This document shows positions 1 to 39,805 of a stretch of 64,000 nucleotides of DNA, one piece after another. Each line of letters begins with the position of its first letter. Position 1 is the stretch's first letter. The DNA is from Doris montereyensis. Lineage: Eukaryota; Mollusca; Gastropoda; Nudibranchia; Dorididae. Where the stretch lies: contig JAXRKP010000182.1 of NCBI GenBank assembly GCA_037039925.1, positions 374,001 through 438,000 on the forward strand. Reading direction: 5' to 3'. Below the pieces are notes generated by a model. It was not told the DNA's origin and did no database searches. It saw nothing but the letters and a program-made list of their open reading frames with translations. A program made the translations under genes and the position numbers.

Positions 1-875
1 ACAATAATCTTTTCTCGAGTAAACTCAGAGTAAGTCTCTAAAGGATTTCTAATGGCTATAACCATCCAACCCGTTCACAACTAACCATTCCATTGATCAA
101 GCTATCAGTCCTTCCCTTTACTAAATCCAACCTTCCTCACCAGTGATCCACTCAACCAACTATAAAACTCCCCAATCGACCCACCCACATACCCGCCCGA
201 TATCAACCAACCAACCAACCAACCAACCAACTGTTGTCTATGACGATTTTGACGTCATAATATCTTGTCGGCACAACCGTGACCATAACGCAATATTGTC
301 TTTAGTTATTACTGCCGTTACTCCATAATGGGTTGTTGAATGCCAGTCTTCATGATTTTATTGTAACCTTGCCGCGATTTCACGTTTTTTGAAAAGAGGG
401 ATCAGATTTTACACGCTTCCTTTCATATTGTTATACTATATAGAAAAATAATTGTATAACACAGAGGATTGTAAATTGTTATGAAACGACATAAAATCAT
501 TACAAGAATAGGAGAGAAAGCGGGAAATTGAGCGCAATGCACATACTTGCCAGGTACTAAAAATATGCAAAGAAATGAAAACAAGTTATCTTAAACCACT
601 ACGTACATAACCAAAGAGAATACAAATAACAAACAGTGCACAATACTACATAAGAGGAGGCTACTTATAGACAGTAAATTGCAATGGAATTAACGACTTT
701 GAGCACCATGCAGGAAAGCAAGTAATAGCCTTTTAGAGTTCCTGAAAGGAAAGCTATACATTGCTGTCATAAACATGTCAATGAGACGTGCTACAAGTCT
801 TTAGCAAAACCAATTGTAGGTTATGGTATATGTGACTGGGACCCACACCAGCAGTTCTGCATACAAGAAATTACA
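1..875. other. Intergenic, no gene recognised
   Basis: AT-rich sequence with no exon-like conserved stretch that I can recognise. The only structured part is a short CCAA tetranucleotide run at about 204-231. The 61-aa open frame over that run is low complexity and is not treated as a gene. Confidence 0.5.
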
Positions 876-918
876 AAAAAAGAAGAAGAAGAAGGAGGAG
901 GAGGAGGAGGAGGAGGAG

Positions 919-960
<42 letters not shown>

Positions 961-1095
961 GAGAAGGAGGAGAAGAAGAAGAAGAAGAAGAAGAAGAAGA
1001 AGAAGAAGAAGAAGAAGAAGAAGAAGAAGAAGAAGAAGAAGAAGAAGAAGAAGAAAAGAAGAAAAAAAAGAAGAAGAAGAAGAGGAGGAGAGGAA
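876..1095. repeat. Trinucleotide microsatellite (GAA/GAG/GAC)n
   Basis: Successive blocks of GAA, GAG, GAC, then GAG and a long GAA run. Because the unit is three bases, every frame stays open and gives poly-Glu/Lys/Asp on one strand and poly-Leu/Ser/Phe on the other. These are not proteins. Confidence 0.95.
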
Positions 1096-1680
1096 GGAAG
1101 GAAAAGGAAGAAGAGGAAGTCCAATGGGACAAAGGGGTGGGTTTTGCTCGAAAACAATATTCAACCTGTCGATCACGAACCGCGATCTTTTGGTTAAGGG
1201 ACCGAGACCTTGCCTCTTGACCATCGAGTTCCCTGCGAGGAGTGGTGGGAGGTGGAAAAGTGTTGACCTAAAACGCATGTTTTTCAGGAAAAGTTTTCAG
1301 GACTTGCATTCACATTGGCAACTGTCCATTCAGTGAGCATAAACAGCGGACTCAGTCATTGAGTCAGTCATAATTGACAGGACATACACATGGTATGCGT
1401 GAAATTTTGTCGTCAGAATATTAAGATAAATAACAGTTTAAACGCCCCCCCCCCTCCCTTCCCAACCAAATAACCCCTGCCCACTGAGAAAAAAAAATAC
1501 AAAAAGCTCAACAACTATTGCCTCTTTCTTTCCCTTTTCTGTCATTTCACTCTGATCCTTTCTTTACTTTTTCTTTTTTATTTCAGCTCGTCCCGCTGTT
1601 TGCAGGGTTGCCATAACGAATGTTATTTCTCCATAAACTTCGGTCCATTGCATCATTTTAGTCCACAATCTGCACATCTG

Positions 1681-1797
<117 letters not shown>

Positions 1798-2420
1798 ATC
1801 CATCCATTTTCGTTTTGATCTTCCTCTTTTTCCTTTACCTAATACATGTACATGTTCCCCCATCTGTAGTCATGCTCTTTTACCCACGCACTTCTCACCC
1901 CTTCTTTTCACGTATCCGAAGAAGTCATTTCAATAGTGTGCCTATGTGCATTTTCGTGAAAAACAAGACAGGGAATAAAATTAAAAGGAAATTATGTTTC
2001 CTGAAAAGTGTGAAAATGATGTGATGAAAATACAGCCGTTTGAAACTTGAAATCCCCAAAGCCAACAGTGCCAAAGTCCACATTTTTTTCTTCATTTTTC
2101 TCTAAATGACGTAATTTTGGCTAAAGCACACTATTGAAATGACCACTTCTTGATTGTAGTCTATATTGACGTATTTCGATGCTATTGGTTCCCTCTCCCC
2201 CCCCCCCCCGCCTGGTTGTTTTTTTCTCTCGGATATTCCCTGATAAAGTTTTCACTACCTTTCATATTACTGTACACTCGTGACTGGACAAGTTACATGT
2301 TACTTAAATTGCCTTTCAAACAACCTGATGAACATCAGAGTGTCGTGTACCGTGCATCGCATGCACTCGTGGCCTGTGAATTATCGAAATTTCTTTCACC
2401 CATCTCTTAATTAGAGTATG

Positions 2421-2775
2421 TGGTGTCATGGGGCTACTCGGTAGTCCAGATGCAAGCTGTCGGTCTTTCAACCAAAATGTAATGGGTTCGAGCCCCGTGA
2501 ACGGCTAAACAACGTTCTCGAGTTTTTTCGAACAAAATCTAACCCCCCCCCCCACCCTCCACCCTCCGGTCCAGGTAGGTGGATTGACACCTAGTCCCAT
2601 CGGAGACGGACGATACAAAGGAGATCCCGTGTGCAGATCACATCACTCTGTGCACGTTAAAGATCCCTTAGCTGTTTATAGGACATTCCAGGCAAAATTA
2701 AAAATCCTACCAAAACCCTCGAGATCACCTTAGTTGTGGATGTGAGTAAAATCAAACCAAATCAGACCAATGTGG
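2421..2775 (+). mobile_element. tRNA-derived SINE, family A, copy 1
   Basis: The head has a tRNA-like B box, GGTTCGAGCCC, at 2485-2495 with an A-box-like stretch before it. The body contains a GTCCAGGTAGGTGGATTGAC motif and a CACGTTAAAGATCCC motif, and the tail is made of AAATCA-type units. The same head, body and tail order recurs at 47440-47765 on the same strand, which shows that it is a dispersed family. A poly-C run at about 2547 interrupts the body. It lies upstream of the first MOK exon found. Confidence 0.8.
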
Positions 2776-4095
2776 TTTCATATCTCCCTGAACCAGATAT
2801 AATAGGTGGGTTGATTTTTAACTTGAAAAAAAAAGTTTTAAAAAAAAAGTAACAACTGTTCTGTTGGCCTACGCTATAAACTAAACTCCGACCTCTGCCT
2901 TGTAAGGCCAGCACCTTCCTTTTTCCTGTTAGCCACCGTTGATTCCAAAATGGAAACAAAGAAAAGAACCTGGTCACAAACGTACATGTATTACTATTAT
3001 CCACTAGGTTAATCCGTCCCTTATCCTTTGCTATCATGACATAAGAGCGAGAGCGGATTATCAAAGCGTCCTCGGCACCAGAAGTCGGACGTTCCTTTCA
3101 ACCAATTCCCCACCAACCGTAGATACTTTATTTGTACAAAATCTGTTCTGCTCTCTTTGTAGTGTTAGCTGCCCACTTAACCTTAAATCTATGCATATAA
3201 ATTGAGGTAATGGACGGGTTATAAAACACTTGTGTAGTTTACATATTGTTACGAACGCGATAACCCTTGATTGCCATAATAAGCCCTCAGACGGAGACAC
3301 AGCTTAGGCTCAGAATGGTATCCTCTTAACTACACATAAACACGTTTTGAGAAAGGAACAGAATATGCTCTATAGTTCTCTGGTGGCCAGAAAATCTGGA
3401 GTTATAACAAAATGCAATTGAAAGCCGTACGTGAGGAACGTAGACCTAGTACATATTTTTGATTGTTTGTTTGTTTTGTTTGTTTGTTGGTTTGTGTGCT
3501 TGTGAAAGAGGACAATTGTTGACTGTGAATCTTATAATGATTACAACTTCAAAATCGTCAAATGCGTAGTAAAATAATTTGAGTTCACGATAAATGATAC
3601 TGTTGTGCCTATGGTTTAGTGCGTGTTTTGAAATGTATTAATGAGTAATACTGTACGGGTAGTTTGAAATGTATCATTAGTTCTAGTTATACGTTTATGT
3701 GAAGAAAGCGGTTCGAAATTGGCTTTTTGTGGTGGAAAAAGCATAAACACATGAACCTGAAAGAACCTATAGTATGCCTCTTTCATTTATTCTTTTTTTC
3801 TCTTGTTGTTACTTTTTGTTGTTGTTCCTTTTATTATAACATTTAGACAAGCAACAGATTCTTGTGTTGTTTTTAAAAAAATGTACTCGGCAAAGTTTTA
3901 TTTTCTCTGTTCTGTCGAAATAAAACGATATCAAAATGAAGTCAAAACAACTCATTACGGTATTAAATTAGTACTCATATTGAAATGTATAATTAAGATA
4001 GCCATTGCGAAACACTCTGATGAAGTCTTTTTAGTTGTATTTAGAACTGAAGCTACATCCTTTTGATCTCTAGTTGTCATTTTATATGAAACATT
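2776..4095. other. Non-coding, no gene recognised
   Basis: AT-rich unique sequence with short TTTG repeats near 3465-3490. Open frames here are short and without recognisable domains. Confidence 0.45.
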
Positions 4096-4098
4096 CAT

Positions 4099-4800
4099 TT
4101 GAGTGTGTCTACCTTTGTGTCTGTGTGTACCTATGTATCTCTACATACCTTTGTATCTGTATGTAGCTATATTATATCTGTACATGGCTATTGGCTTCTT
4201 AAGTACCTATGTATCTGTTCATGTTGTGTCTGTGCGCGTCTATGTGTTTGTATGTACCCATCTGCCTATGCGTACATATGTGTTTGTATTTATGTGCATG
4301 TGTGTACATATGTGTATGTTCTTACCTATGTGTCTGTGTACCTATGTGTCTATACATGTATATGTGTGTGTACATAACTATGTGTCTGTACGTACCTATG
4401 TGTCTATACATGTATATGTGTGTGTACATAACTATGTGTCTGTACGTACCTATGTGTCTATATGTACCTATGTGTATATACGTACCTTTGTGTATGTATG
4501 TACCTTTGTGTCTATACGTACCTATGTGTCTGTATTTACCTATGTGTCTGTACGTACCTATGTGTTTCTACTTACCTATGTGTCTGTCTGTACCTATGTG
4601 TCTATATGTACATATGTGTCTATACGTACCTATGTGTCTATACATACCTATGTGTCTGTACGTACCCATGTGTCTGCACGAATCTACGTGTCTATATATG
4701 TGTCTATACATACATATATGTCTGTATGTACCTATGTGTTTATACGTACCTATGTGTCTGTGCGTGACTAACTGCCTGAACGTACCTTTGTGCCTGTAGT
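4099..4800. repeat. 18-bp minisatellite
   Basis: A tandem array of an 18-bp unit close to TACCTATGTGTCTGTACG, roughly 38 diverged copies. A higher-order duplication of about 54 bp lies at 4346-4453. Because the unit is a multiple of three and lacks stops in several frames, it gives long repetitive Cys/Leu/Tyr/Val open frames that should not be called genes. Confidence 0.92.
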
Positions 4801-4818
4801 ACATAAGTACCTGAGAGA

Positions 4819-5460
<642 letters not shown>

Positions 5461-5469
5461 CAGATTTAC

Positions 5470-6455
5470 CCATATTGGGAATTTTGTTTGTTGCTGCAAG
5501 ACCACTTTTGCTTTGAGTATGGATTGTTTCTCTCCCGTAAGGAGGCCACGTGCAGACGTAGGCTTACATAGTTTGTTTTATTTGTTTTGAACTTTTTGTT
5601 TTGTTTTGTTTTGTTTTGTGTTTTAAAGCCTACATAGTTAGTATTTTTAAAACCTTTCCAATCTATATCACTTTCGTCTTCAAAAGAATTGTTTTTAAAT
5701 TCATTATTAAAACTTCTCGTAAAACAGAAGAAACAGACACGTCGAAAATCGATTCATCTCAAAAGACCTCGACCTTTTCTCTATCTATATTTCTCAAACA
5801 GTCTAAAGTTATATGGGAGGTCAAATGAAGTGGAAGCTAACCCTAATCCCGTCTTAACCGGTTCATTTATAGCCTAATGGGCCATACGGCATCCAGGTGA
5901 AGCAACTCCAATGCACCAGACATTCATTTGGTCCAGGTGTAAATCATGCGTGACGCCCATGCGTATTTTGCTGGTGGCACTGGTGGTGGTAGTACTGGTA
6001 GTAGTGATAGCGTTCACTGGCTCGGTCTGTACAAACTAAGCCTTCCAGTACCAGTACCATCAAGCTAACGGTTTCATGTGGTGCCATTTAACTGGGCAAT
6101 CTTTAAAAGTAGTGCAGGTTCTTAAACGATTTTGGGTTTTAACTACGATTGTAGTCCTTTGTGTCATGTACTTGATTGTCACGTGAAACGGTATGTCTGA
6201 AAATAACTCGCAGGATTAAATCACTTGGCATTTATTGGTATAATAATCAATTAACATAATGGTCAAATAATTTAATGTCAAGCCAGCCAGGTGGTTCAAG
6301 GGAAAAGATTTGTTCTCCAAAATTTTAGTTTTTTAAAGGCATCTTTGTTGTGCAGTTTGTGTTCAACACAGCTAGATAATCTCGAGGTGAAATTTCATTT
6401 TTGATCCGCCTCGGTGCCGATAGGGGAGTGGAGATGGGGGTGGGGATCTTTTACC
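5470..6455. other. Non-coding, no gene recognised
   Basis: Unique sequence between two microsatellite blocks. It contains a TTTTG pentamer run near 5596-5622. No exon-like segment was recognised on either strand. Confidence 0.4.
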
Positions 6456-6459
6456 TCAT

Positions 6460-6940
<481 letters not shown>

Positions 6941-7448
6941 TTATTAACTTTACCTTACTCACAATAAATTATACTTCCGTATACCTGCCGAGGAGGCCGG
7001 TCGTCCAGGGCGGGCAATTACCATGCCATCGCGTTGCCTCAATGTTAAGCACACAATTTATTATAATCATTTACTTGAATTAACTGTCTAAGAAATCATT
7101 AACTTCAAAGAATTCATGTAATATAAAGTTCCAAAGCCAACTCCAGTTACCCGCCAACAAGACAATACCTGTACCTAAAGGCTTTCTACCAAGCTCTTAT
7201 CGTATCACCACTGCATCTAGCGTGCAGATATTTTGCAACCATGAAATACTCCAAAATGACTTTTAAAATTAAAAAGACAAAAAGAAAAGAAAAACGAAAG
7301 AAGAAATAAAAGCACAAGCTCGTGCTTACGTATGTGAAATTAAAAAAACCCATATCCGGGGTTAGAAATTTGGCCAATCTGCCCAAGGAAATAAATTAGC
7401 AAAGAAGAAAATACAAGAGGCTTGTTTTGAGGGAAAATGTTTGGGTGG

Positions 7449-7451
<3 letters not shown>

Positions 7452-7487
<36 letters not shown>
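7452..7487. repeat. TG dinucleotide microsatellite
   Basis: A run of TG units followed by a poly-G stretch at about 7489-7497. Confidence 0.95.
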
Positions 7488-7488
<1 letters not shown>

Positions 7489-7954
7489 GGGGGGGGGAGT
7501 AGGGCTGGATTGGGTAGAGTATAGAGAAGAATGTGAATGGTGTCTGCGTCACTGATACTCAAATGGACTGTCAATAGCTCTTACTCCTGTCTGGAATGGG
7601 TACTCGGACCCAAACACGGAATCAATCGATCTGTCAGGTCGGAATAAATGAATACTGTTGATGGGCCTGCGTCACATTGTTTGTGGTTTCAAAGGCTGTA
7701 TTATTATTGAATGTCTTTGGCAATAGCTAGTTGCCATTCATCACACAAACGAAACTGATTTCGTCATCGTTTTACTGGAAACCCCTTTTGTTCCCAAAGA
7801 GAGCGAGGTATTCCATTCTGGGGTTGAGAAACATGGCTCAATTGAAGTATACAGCGGTGTTTTCCCTTTGGTGTTTGTTGATTTATTAACTCGCGTGGTT
7901 TACAATATGGCGGTTAAAAGAGAGCTGCTATTTTTGTGGTCCATTAAGAGGAAG

Positions 7955-8300
<346 letters not shown>

Positions 8301-8489
8301 AGAAAGGAGGGGAGAGCAGCGATTACGAAGTTTAGATTGGGACCTTGATCTTCCTTTTCCTTTATTGGAAAGGCATGTGCAGGTTGCTATGTAATACCGG
8401 TAATCTCGTGGTAATCATTGCTGCTACTACAGAGATATCATGGCACACTACGCTCTCTACCCCTTCCTGAGCCTCACGTTTCTCACTGT

Positions 8490-8785
<296 letters not shown>

Positions 8786-8993
8786 CTCCAATGAAACATG
8801 TTTGGGAGACTGATGAAACTGCTCATACAATTTGGTTGTCTAGATTATGCTGATTTTGTTTTATACGCGTGTAATAATGTTATAAAATTGTTAATCTGTC
8901 CTTTCACCGATCTATCTCAAGCTAAACTAATAGCGCCGTGTTTTCTTCTTCTGTTTATATTCTCTTTGCACCTGATCGCAACCAACCCAACAG

Positions 8994-34525
<25,532 letters not shown>

Positions 34526-34628
34526 TGTGCACCTGATGTCATACTGATGTGCATTTGATGTCATACTGATGTGCATCTGATGTCATACTGATGTGCATCT
34601 GATGTGATACTGATGTGCATCTGATACC
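34526..34628. repeat. 22-bp minisatellite at the MOK 3' UTR start
   Basis: About 4-5 copies of a 22-bp unit near ACTGATGTGCATCTGATGTC plus AT, starting at the stop codon itself and lying in the predicted 3' UTR. Confidence 0.9.
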
Positions 34629-34776
34629 ATTAATTTGGAAGTAAAATTAGTTCGTCTATTGTGTATCAGATTGTGAAGTAAGACACTCTAAACACCGCAG
34701 ATCTGAGAGGATTCCCACTGTTCTTCCTGTCTCATAAATGTCAAGACACTTTTTGTTTTATTTATTGCTCACATGA

Positions 34777-34782
34777 AATAAA
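34777..34782 (+). promoter_or_regulatory. Candidate MOK polyadenylation signal
   Basis: AATAAA about 250 bp after the MOK stop, followed by T-rich sequence. It is the first canonical hexamer downstream, but usage is not shown. Confidence 0.45.
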
Positions 34783-34789
34783 TTTTCTT

Positions 34790-37276
34790 TCTTTAGCCCT
34801 TCAAGGTTCATTTTTTGGTTTTCGGTAGCTAATTTTTTCTCACCACCTCATTCTTAATTACATAACGACATCTTTCTTTTGAAGTTTTTAAGTCTGTTTA
34901 TACAAAGAGATCTGATATTTATTTTTCCTTAGAGATCTGCTTTACTCTCTCTCTTTATCTATTGTTTTCTTGGTAAATGGTATGTAGCAATCATCGCTGA
35001 TAGTGTGGGATCAATGGTCCATTGACAGACAATTGAATTTTGACACGATAAAGTCATATGTTTGAATACTAGTTTAACCAAGTCAGATGTTACATGCTTG
35101 AAAAAGACATTTTTCATTTTTGTCTTCACTCCACTAAGACATGCATTATTACCAGCTTTAAGTGGGAGGAAAAAATGTGCAACAGTTGATAGTCCTATCC
35201 AAGTGGTGATGTCATTGTGTCACTTGCTCCTCAGCTTAAGATACAAGAACTGCAATAATCTCTGACGCTATCAGCCTCTAGACTTGGGAAAAAAATGTTA
35301 TCATTGTCAGTAGCCAAATGTTATCACAACCTTGGCAACATCACAAGTCAAAGTCTCTGTTTGTATATATATATTATTATATTCTCTTTTCTGGAATTTA
35401 CTTGTCATGAAATGGATGGAAAGAGAAGGGGAGGATGGGGTGGGGGGGAGAGAGAGAGGCAGGGAGATTTATGATTGACAAATGTCATGCTCAATATTTT
35501 AGTCAATTTATGTGATACATGTCATTTGTTTTCTCTTATTTGTCCTGATTAACCTGCATATCCTCCAGGTGACCATATTATTGCTGGTATTGTTAACCGT
35601 ATTGCATACTGTCTTGATCTTGTATCGTTTTATTTTTGTTCGATTTTGTGTTTGTTTTTTTTTTGTGTGTAAAAATTCTGTTTAAGGATTTTTAAAATAC
35701 ACTGTATTTTGTAAAAAAAAAAAAAGAGAGGACTCTAAAGTTCTCAACTGGAAAGAAAATTTGGAGTTGATCGAAATGTGAATGAAATTTGTGATAAGCA
35801 TTAACCAAGTTTGACTACAAATATTTGTGAGACAAGACAATATTAACGGCTATGAATCTGATGATAATTAAAACTCCTAAATTGTCAAATGTGCAGTTAG
35901 GACAATCTAATTTTGAGCTGATGAAATGTCAATTGTGTTGTAGGAAAATGAAAGATCAGAAAATATTTGGTTTGCTGAAACAGAAAATGAGTCTTTTAAT
36001 GATAAAAAGCTCATCATAAGTTTATTTTCAGAATGTTTACATTTTGTTCTAGGTAGATAAATAAGTACCTGTCCTGTTTACAAGGCATAACAATTTAAAA
36101 CACAGCTATGCTTTGGTTACATTTTGAAACTTCTCTATATTGCATGCATCATGGGAAGGAAGTTTATTATTTACATTGCTGTTGTCTTCCATTTTTGTCA
36201 GCTCCTGTAGGAAGAAACATTGTGCAAATTGTACATTTCAAGAAGTGAACATTTATTAAATTTTTAACAATATATCTATAGAAGTCTTTTGCTTTCATTA
36301 TTGTAGTAATAGATTACAAACTCTTCTGGATTTGAAATGGCATTATTTAAGAAAATATTTTCTCACAATGAGAACCTGAATCCATTATTTTCTCATATTT
36401 TTTTCAGCATCGAAAATTTTGTTTTCAATATGTGTTGTTAAAATTGAAATGATGTATTTAATTTTAGATGTCAGACTCTTAAATTTGATTACAAAATTGT
36501 TTGAAAGTATTAAAATAGTTTCAAATTTTCTTGGTTCTGATCATCAGTATGTCATACTTTGTAGATGCAAAACTGCAATAAATTTTCTGCTGGACTCCAA
36601 GTGTGTTTTTGTTCTTGTCCAAAGTCAATTTATTTTGTAAAGAATTGTTTTGCCCTTGATGTCAGGTTTGTTATAACAGCATTATTTTCATGTATCATAT
36701 TCACTCCAGTCATAATTTGTTTACTATTTGCTGCTTGATTACCATTGGTAGATATTTGATTATTATAACCCATTAGCATTTCATAGAGTGGTGTAGTTGA
36801 AGGATGAATGCAATGTGAGAAATGCTTAGAATCAGCAATGAACTTCTTAATTTTATTTTACTTATGATATTTCATGACCCAATGCTGTGATACATGGTGA
36901 TATAATTTTTGCTGCCCATATTTAAAATATTTCTTCATTATTCTGTGAGTTGTTGAAATTGTGATAACCCCTTCCGTCCTTAAATGACTAAGTCAGGGCT
37001 TGAATATTGAACAAATTATTTGAGTCAGGAATGTCTGTTTTATGGACAAAAATTCATTTTGGGTAGATTGAAAATTTTATTTGTTCCCTAAAAATTTCAT
37101 CAAGTTATTATTATTCAAAAGCTTAATACTAGTAACCATTGTTTTTTAATGAAAAATAATATAGACAATTTATTGTTCTCAAAATATTGATATTTTTTTA
37201 TTTGTGCATCTTGTTAATATTTTAGAATAAGCATAAATCTAACTTAAATAGAATTGCATGTTCCTCAGTATGTGAT
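34790..37276. other. Intergenic, no gene recognised
   Basis: AT-rich sequence between the MOK 3' end and the 28-bp minisatellite. It holds a poly-A run near 35714 and short open frames without homology. Confidence 0.45.
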
Positions 37277-37338
37277 AGTAACACTTGTCTGTAAGTATTT
37301 TATTATAAACTTGTCTCATGAATATTCTCTAGTAACAC
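37277..37338. repeat. 28-bp minisatellite, left fragment
   Basis: About two units of the same AGTAACACTTGTCTCATGAA-type repeat that forms the array at 39216-39805. It is cut off exactly at the TTAA of the transposon that separates the two parts. Confidence 0.85.
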
Positions 37339-37626
37339 TTAACTCTTTGTCTCCGGAACAACACTCAGTGTTACACGGAAGGTGTTTTTCCCTATATAAA
37401 CGCTCACAGAGCGCCCCCGATGGCCCCATGTTTCATGTCATTTTGAAGTCCACTCAAATCTTTTAGCTACTTTCCTGGTATTCATATCTAAAATAGAATA
37501 CCAGAGTTTGTTGATTTTTACATGCAGATGTCTGTTTTATAAAAAAAGCGTAAATTTTATCACATTTTCTGCAAGTTTTTGTTTTGTTTACATTGGATGC
37601 TGTGATTTCAAGGTGCCGTTGTCATC

Positions 37627-37794
37627 ATGTTGTCACGATATCTCCCTAAAAGACTAAGAGCGCTCCAAGCAGCTCGTTTATTTAAACCATTGGGTGAAAG
37701 TGAAAGTAGTTCTACTAATTCTATAGTTAGGAAGAGGAAAAGGATGGGGCTAGGGATCTACAGTTTACTGGGTCAACATTTAGATCCATACTAA
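37627..37794 (+). CDS. Small ORF inside the TTAA element, 55 aa
   Basis: ATG at 37627, TAA at 37792-37794. It reads MLSRYLPKRLRALQAARLFK, then a serine-rich GESESSSTNS and a basic VRKRKRMG. I do not recognise it. A basic and acidic-serine N-terminus is seen in some piggyBac transposases, so it could be a transposase remnant; it could equally be chance. Confidence 0.3.
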   Translation: MLSRYLPKRLRALQAARLFKPLGESESSSTNSIVRKRKRMGLGIYSLLGQHLDPY

Positions 37795-38156
37795 GCAACG
37801 AAAATAACGCATCACTTTTGAAAGGCTTTAACTTCTATAATAATTATCATAACCAAAAATTGTTTTACTGGTAAGAAAGACAATTTAACTCTCAATCTGG
37901 TAACATATAACATGATAACATTACTTTACACCATCCCGTTGTATCTTTGACAGGAAAAGCTGTGTTAGAAGGTATGCCTACACAGTTTACATTTTTGGGA
38001 TTCTCAGTAGTTTTCACAGTAAAATAAGTGCAACACTTAAATGAACCAGAAAAAATCATATCTGATGTTATGTTACCACCATCTTTTTTGCATGTAAATA
38101 TTTAAAGTCACACCTTATAAGTTTTAGCTTTTTGTTATCAATGAAAACTGAAAGTT

Positions 38157-38325
38157 CTTCCCTGGCCGTCAAAGTCTCCCAATCTTTCTCGAATCAAGCG
38201 CTTGTCGGATGTTGTTGAAAGTCGTATCCAAGAGAGAAATGCTGAAATGTTGATCCAAGAATGGAATAACAGCCCCCAAGGTTTTGTTCAAAGTTATGTC
38301 GTTCAATCTGAAATAGGGTAAAACT
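38157..38325 (+). pseudogene. Tc1/mariner-like transposase C-terminal fragment
   Basis: One frame reads LPWPSKSPNLSRIKRL, then ESRIQERNAEMLIQEWNNSP and QGFVQS. The order W-P-x-x-SP-(D/N)-L...(E)W...PQ matches the end of Tc1-family transposases (around the third catalytic Asp and downstream). Here the catalytic position is Asn, and upstream domains were not found. It is nested within the TTAA-flanked element. Confidence 0.6.
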
Positions 38326-39114
38326 TGTTGTAAAAAATACCTGTTATTGAATTTTCATGTCATTAAACAATACGTGTAGTGTGTGACTTTGACATGCTCT
38401 TCAATTACAAAATAACCTGTCATTATAGGCAACTTGAACTAGTGCCAAAATGCCACACACTGCTGGATTTTAGAATTAAATGAACTTTCTTTCAGTGAAA
38501 AAAGATTTTTGTTTCCATTTTTTATTTTTAAGATATTGAGGTTAGAAAAGTGATGTGTTATTTTTGTTGCTTAGTATAGTTCCAGTGATAAGGAAGGTTA
38601 GAGGGGATGTCTCCCAAATCAGGTCCTAGTCAAGGTAAAAGGCCTAGAGTGCAAGCTAGCTGATAGATCTAGATCTAGCCCTAGTCATTCAGAATGGACA
38701 GAAATAAGCATATCAACTGAAATCAATAAAGAATCATCCAGCTTTTTCAAATTTTTACCAAAAGATGGGAAGTGGTCAGGGGTCAATGAAGCTCTCATAG
38801 ATGAAACAGGGATTGATTGGCTTGACATAAAAAATCAGAACTTTCATTGTTTTAAAGATATTTTACTTCTGTAAGCTTCTGTTGATTTGGATTTCCACCA
38901 CCTTTAAAGACCCCAGAAGCTCAAGTACCTCTCTCATGTGAGCAAATATCAAAATAAATATTTTGTTTTTGCTACTTTTCTTCTGCCCCTCCACTTTCAG
39001 CAAGGTACATGTCTCAGTTCTGTCCCATACAAAACAATCATAGAAATATTCTGTATTCAATTAGGAACAATTTTCTGTATAATAGTTGTGTGTTTGTTAA
39101 CTTTTGAAGCATGT

Positions 39115-39166
39115 GTGAGTGAAAAAATGTTCATTCCAGCCCCTGGAATGAACATTTTTCACTCAC
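39115..39166. other. Near-perfect 24-bp hairpin
   Basis: The arm beginning GTGAGTGAAAAAATG pairs with the arm ending CATTTTTCACTCAC across a CCC loop, with one unpaired A. It lies 35 bp inside the right end of the TTAA-flanked transposon, so it is probably a subterminal palindrome of that element. The loop is too short for a normal microRNA precursor. Confidence 0.85.
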
Positions 39167-39215
39167 AAAAAAATTCTGGCAGATTTGTGCAAAAATTATG
39201 GAGACAAAGAGTTAA

Positions 39216-39805
39216 TACTTATCTCATGAGTATTCTATAGTAAAACTTGGCTCATGAGTATTCTATCGTAAGACTCAAGACATGTCTTATAAGTGTTTTA
39301 TACAAGACTTGAGACTTGTCTTATAAATATTCTATAGTAAGATTTAAGACTTGTCTATTGAATGTTTTATTGTAAGATTTGTCTAATGAGTATTCTATAG
39401 TAAGACGTAAGACTTGTCTATTGAATGTTTTATTGTATCTGAGTATTCTATAGTAAGAAGACTTGTCTTTTGAGTATCTTATTGTAAGACTTGTCTGTTG
39501 AGTATTTTATTGTAAGACTTGTCTCATAAGTATTTTATTGTAAGACTTGTCTCATAAGTATTTTATTGTAAGACTTGTCTCATAAGTATTTTATTGCAAG
39601 ACTTGTCTCATAAGTATTTTATTGTAAGACTTGTCTCATAAGTATTTTTTATTGTCTCATAAGTATTTTATTGTAAGACTTGTCTCATAAGTATTTTCTA
39701 GTAAGATTTTCTTATGAGTATTTTACAGTAACACTTGTCTCATGAATATTTTCTAGTAAGATTTTCTTATGAGTATTTTACAGCAAGATTTGTCTCATGA
39801 GTACT
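39216..39805. repeat. 28-bp minisatellite, main array
   Basis: About 21 units close to TCTCATAAGTATTTTATTGT + AAGACTTG. The units at about 39500-39660 are nearly identical, while the edges are diverged, as expected when an array expands from its centre. Confidence 0.92.

Larger units (their letters stand above)
37339..39215. mobile_element. TTAA-flanked DNA transposon (piggyBac-type)
   Basis: The left boundary is TTAA + CTCTTTGTCTCC (37339-37354); the right boundary is GGAGACAAAGAG + TTAA (39200-39215), an exact 12-bp inverted repeat inside a TTAA duplication. The element (37343-39211, 1869 bp) interrupts a 28-bp minisatellite whose units continue on both sides. TTAA target choice is typical of piggyBac. 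No full transposase was found; a short basic/serine-rich frame (37627-37794) and a Tc1-like fragment (38157-38325) lie inside. It is probably non-autonomous or decayed. Confidence 0.85.

Noticed and set aside
801..1278. Overlapping open frames rich in Glu/Lys/Asp or Leu/Ser/Phe
   Set aside because: They are six-frame translations of a trinucleotide microsatellite, with no non-repetitive domain.
39115..39166. Hairpin as a microRNA precursor
   Set aside because: A 3-nt loop and position at a transposon end fit a subterminal palindrome, not a pre-miRNA.
37277..39805. Regularly spaced direct repeats resembling a CRISPR array
   Set aside because: Units are contiguous with no unique spacers, and the genome is eukaryotic; it is a minisatellite.
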